In this document: one piece after another, positions 63,900 to 64,000 of the stretch
How positions within the stretch are numbered: position 1 is the stretch's first letter
Layout of the letters: every line of letters begins with the position of its first letter
The notes under the pieces: generated by a model
What the model was told of the DNA's origin: nothing
The model's database searches: none
The model's input: the letters and a program-made list of their open reading frames with translations, nothing else
Source of the DNA: Chryseobacterium candidae
GTDB taxonomy: Bacteria; Bacteroidota; Bacteroidia; Flavobacteriales; Weeksellaceae
Assembly (NCBI RefSeq): GCF_004916905.1
Contig: NZ_SDLV01000031.1
Span: forward strand, 62,001 to 126,000
Reading direction: 5' to 3'
DNA length: 64,000 nucleotides
Made by a program: the position numbers and the translations under genes

Positions 63900-64000
63900 A
63901 TGAAAAAAAAATTACTATTTGGAATATTGTTCTCTGTTTCAATTTCTTTTCACATTAAAGCTCAGGATTTTTTACAAAAATTTGAAAAGGAATTTTGCAC
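63900..64000 (+). CDS. Secreted protein, 5' end only
   Basis: The ATG at 63900 opens MKKKLLFGILFSVSISFHIK followed by AQDFLQKFEKEFCT to the window edge. The first 22 residues are a Sec signal peptide with cleavage after the Ala of KAQ. Only 33 codons are visible, so no family can be named. Confidence 0.6.
   Translation, partial: MKKKLLFGILFSVSISFHIKAQDFLQKFEKEFC

Overview
The window looks like chromosomal DNA from a flavobacterium close to Chryseobacterium (Weeksellaceae, Bacteroidota). The signs are two SusC/SusD pairs, a T9SS type A sorting domain on a secreted subtilase, a fused CcoNO cbb3 oxidase subunit, a lipoprotein Omp85 partner of TamB, a DUF6702/HupE/M1-peptidase neighbourhood, weak Shine-Dalgarno sites and many TAnnTTTG-type -7 elements. 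The species call is inference from gene content; no rRNA is present.

Region 1 to 28.6 kb is mostly ordinary core genome: the 3' end of htpG, an XRE regulator, an alkyltransferase-like protein lacking the catalytic Cys, a deoxyhypusine synthase-like enzyme, a GreA/GreB-like factor, a beta-barrel protein with arfB and menE, tRNA-Gln(TTG), an HdeD-like membrane protein, an amino-acid permease, cbb3 oxidase genes ccoNO-ccoP, the tamB-tamL envelope pair with a yihY-type gene, argS and a first susCD pair.

Region 28.6 to 35.2 kb is a plastic spot. Two related susCD operons lie in tandem, each ending in a near-identical CCGCC/GGCGG terminator. Between them are a decayed secreted-protein gene and an IS982-family remnant with candidate terminal repeats and a deletion through the catalytic core.

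Region 35.2 to 53 kb is again housekeeping: rnhB, yidC, pyrG, a YceI protein, radA, an ACP-phosphodiesterase-like protein, DUF6702, a T9SS-secreted S8 protease, HupE/UreJ, an M1 peptidase, a small double-glycine bacteriocin-like peptide, a TerC remnant, and groES-groEL. A four-helix-bundle (S23-type) gene flanked by short inverted AAGCTATAAGC-like repeats sits between groES and groEL.

Region 53 to 61 kb is the accessory part and the most interesting. The 3' end of groEL with its terminator and flank occurs three times: once intact (52.8-53.1 kb) and twice as diverged fragments (59.26-59.46 and 60.37-60.70 kb). Between and after the copies lie AT-rich cargo genes. They include a tightly packed four-gene operon (two membrane proteins, a DUF6414-like protein, and a protein with a Cys/His cluster resembling HNH or zinc-ribbon folds), a divergent XRE regulator with a perfect 16-bp palindrome at its start, a structured non-coding stretch, mobile-element debris, an AhpD-like/AraC module, an EEP-family nuclease or phosphatase, a MoaF-like lipoprotein and a DUF4386 membrane protein. 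The four-gene operon is the best candidate for an undescribed, possibly defensive, system. The groEL-tail repeats suggest how such cargo accumulated here. The last 2 kb hold another XRE regulator, a lipoprotein gene split by an in-frame stop, a further lipoprotein and a truncated secreted protein.
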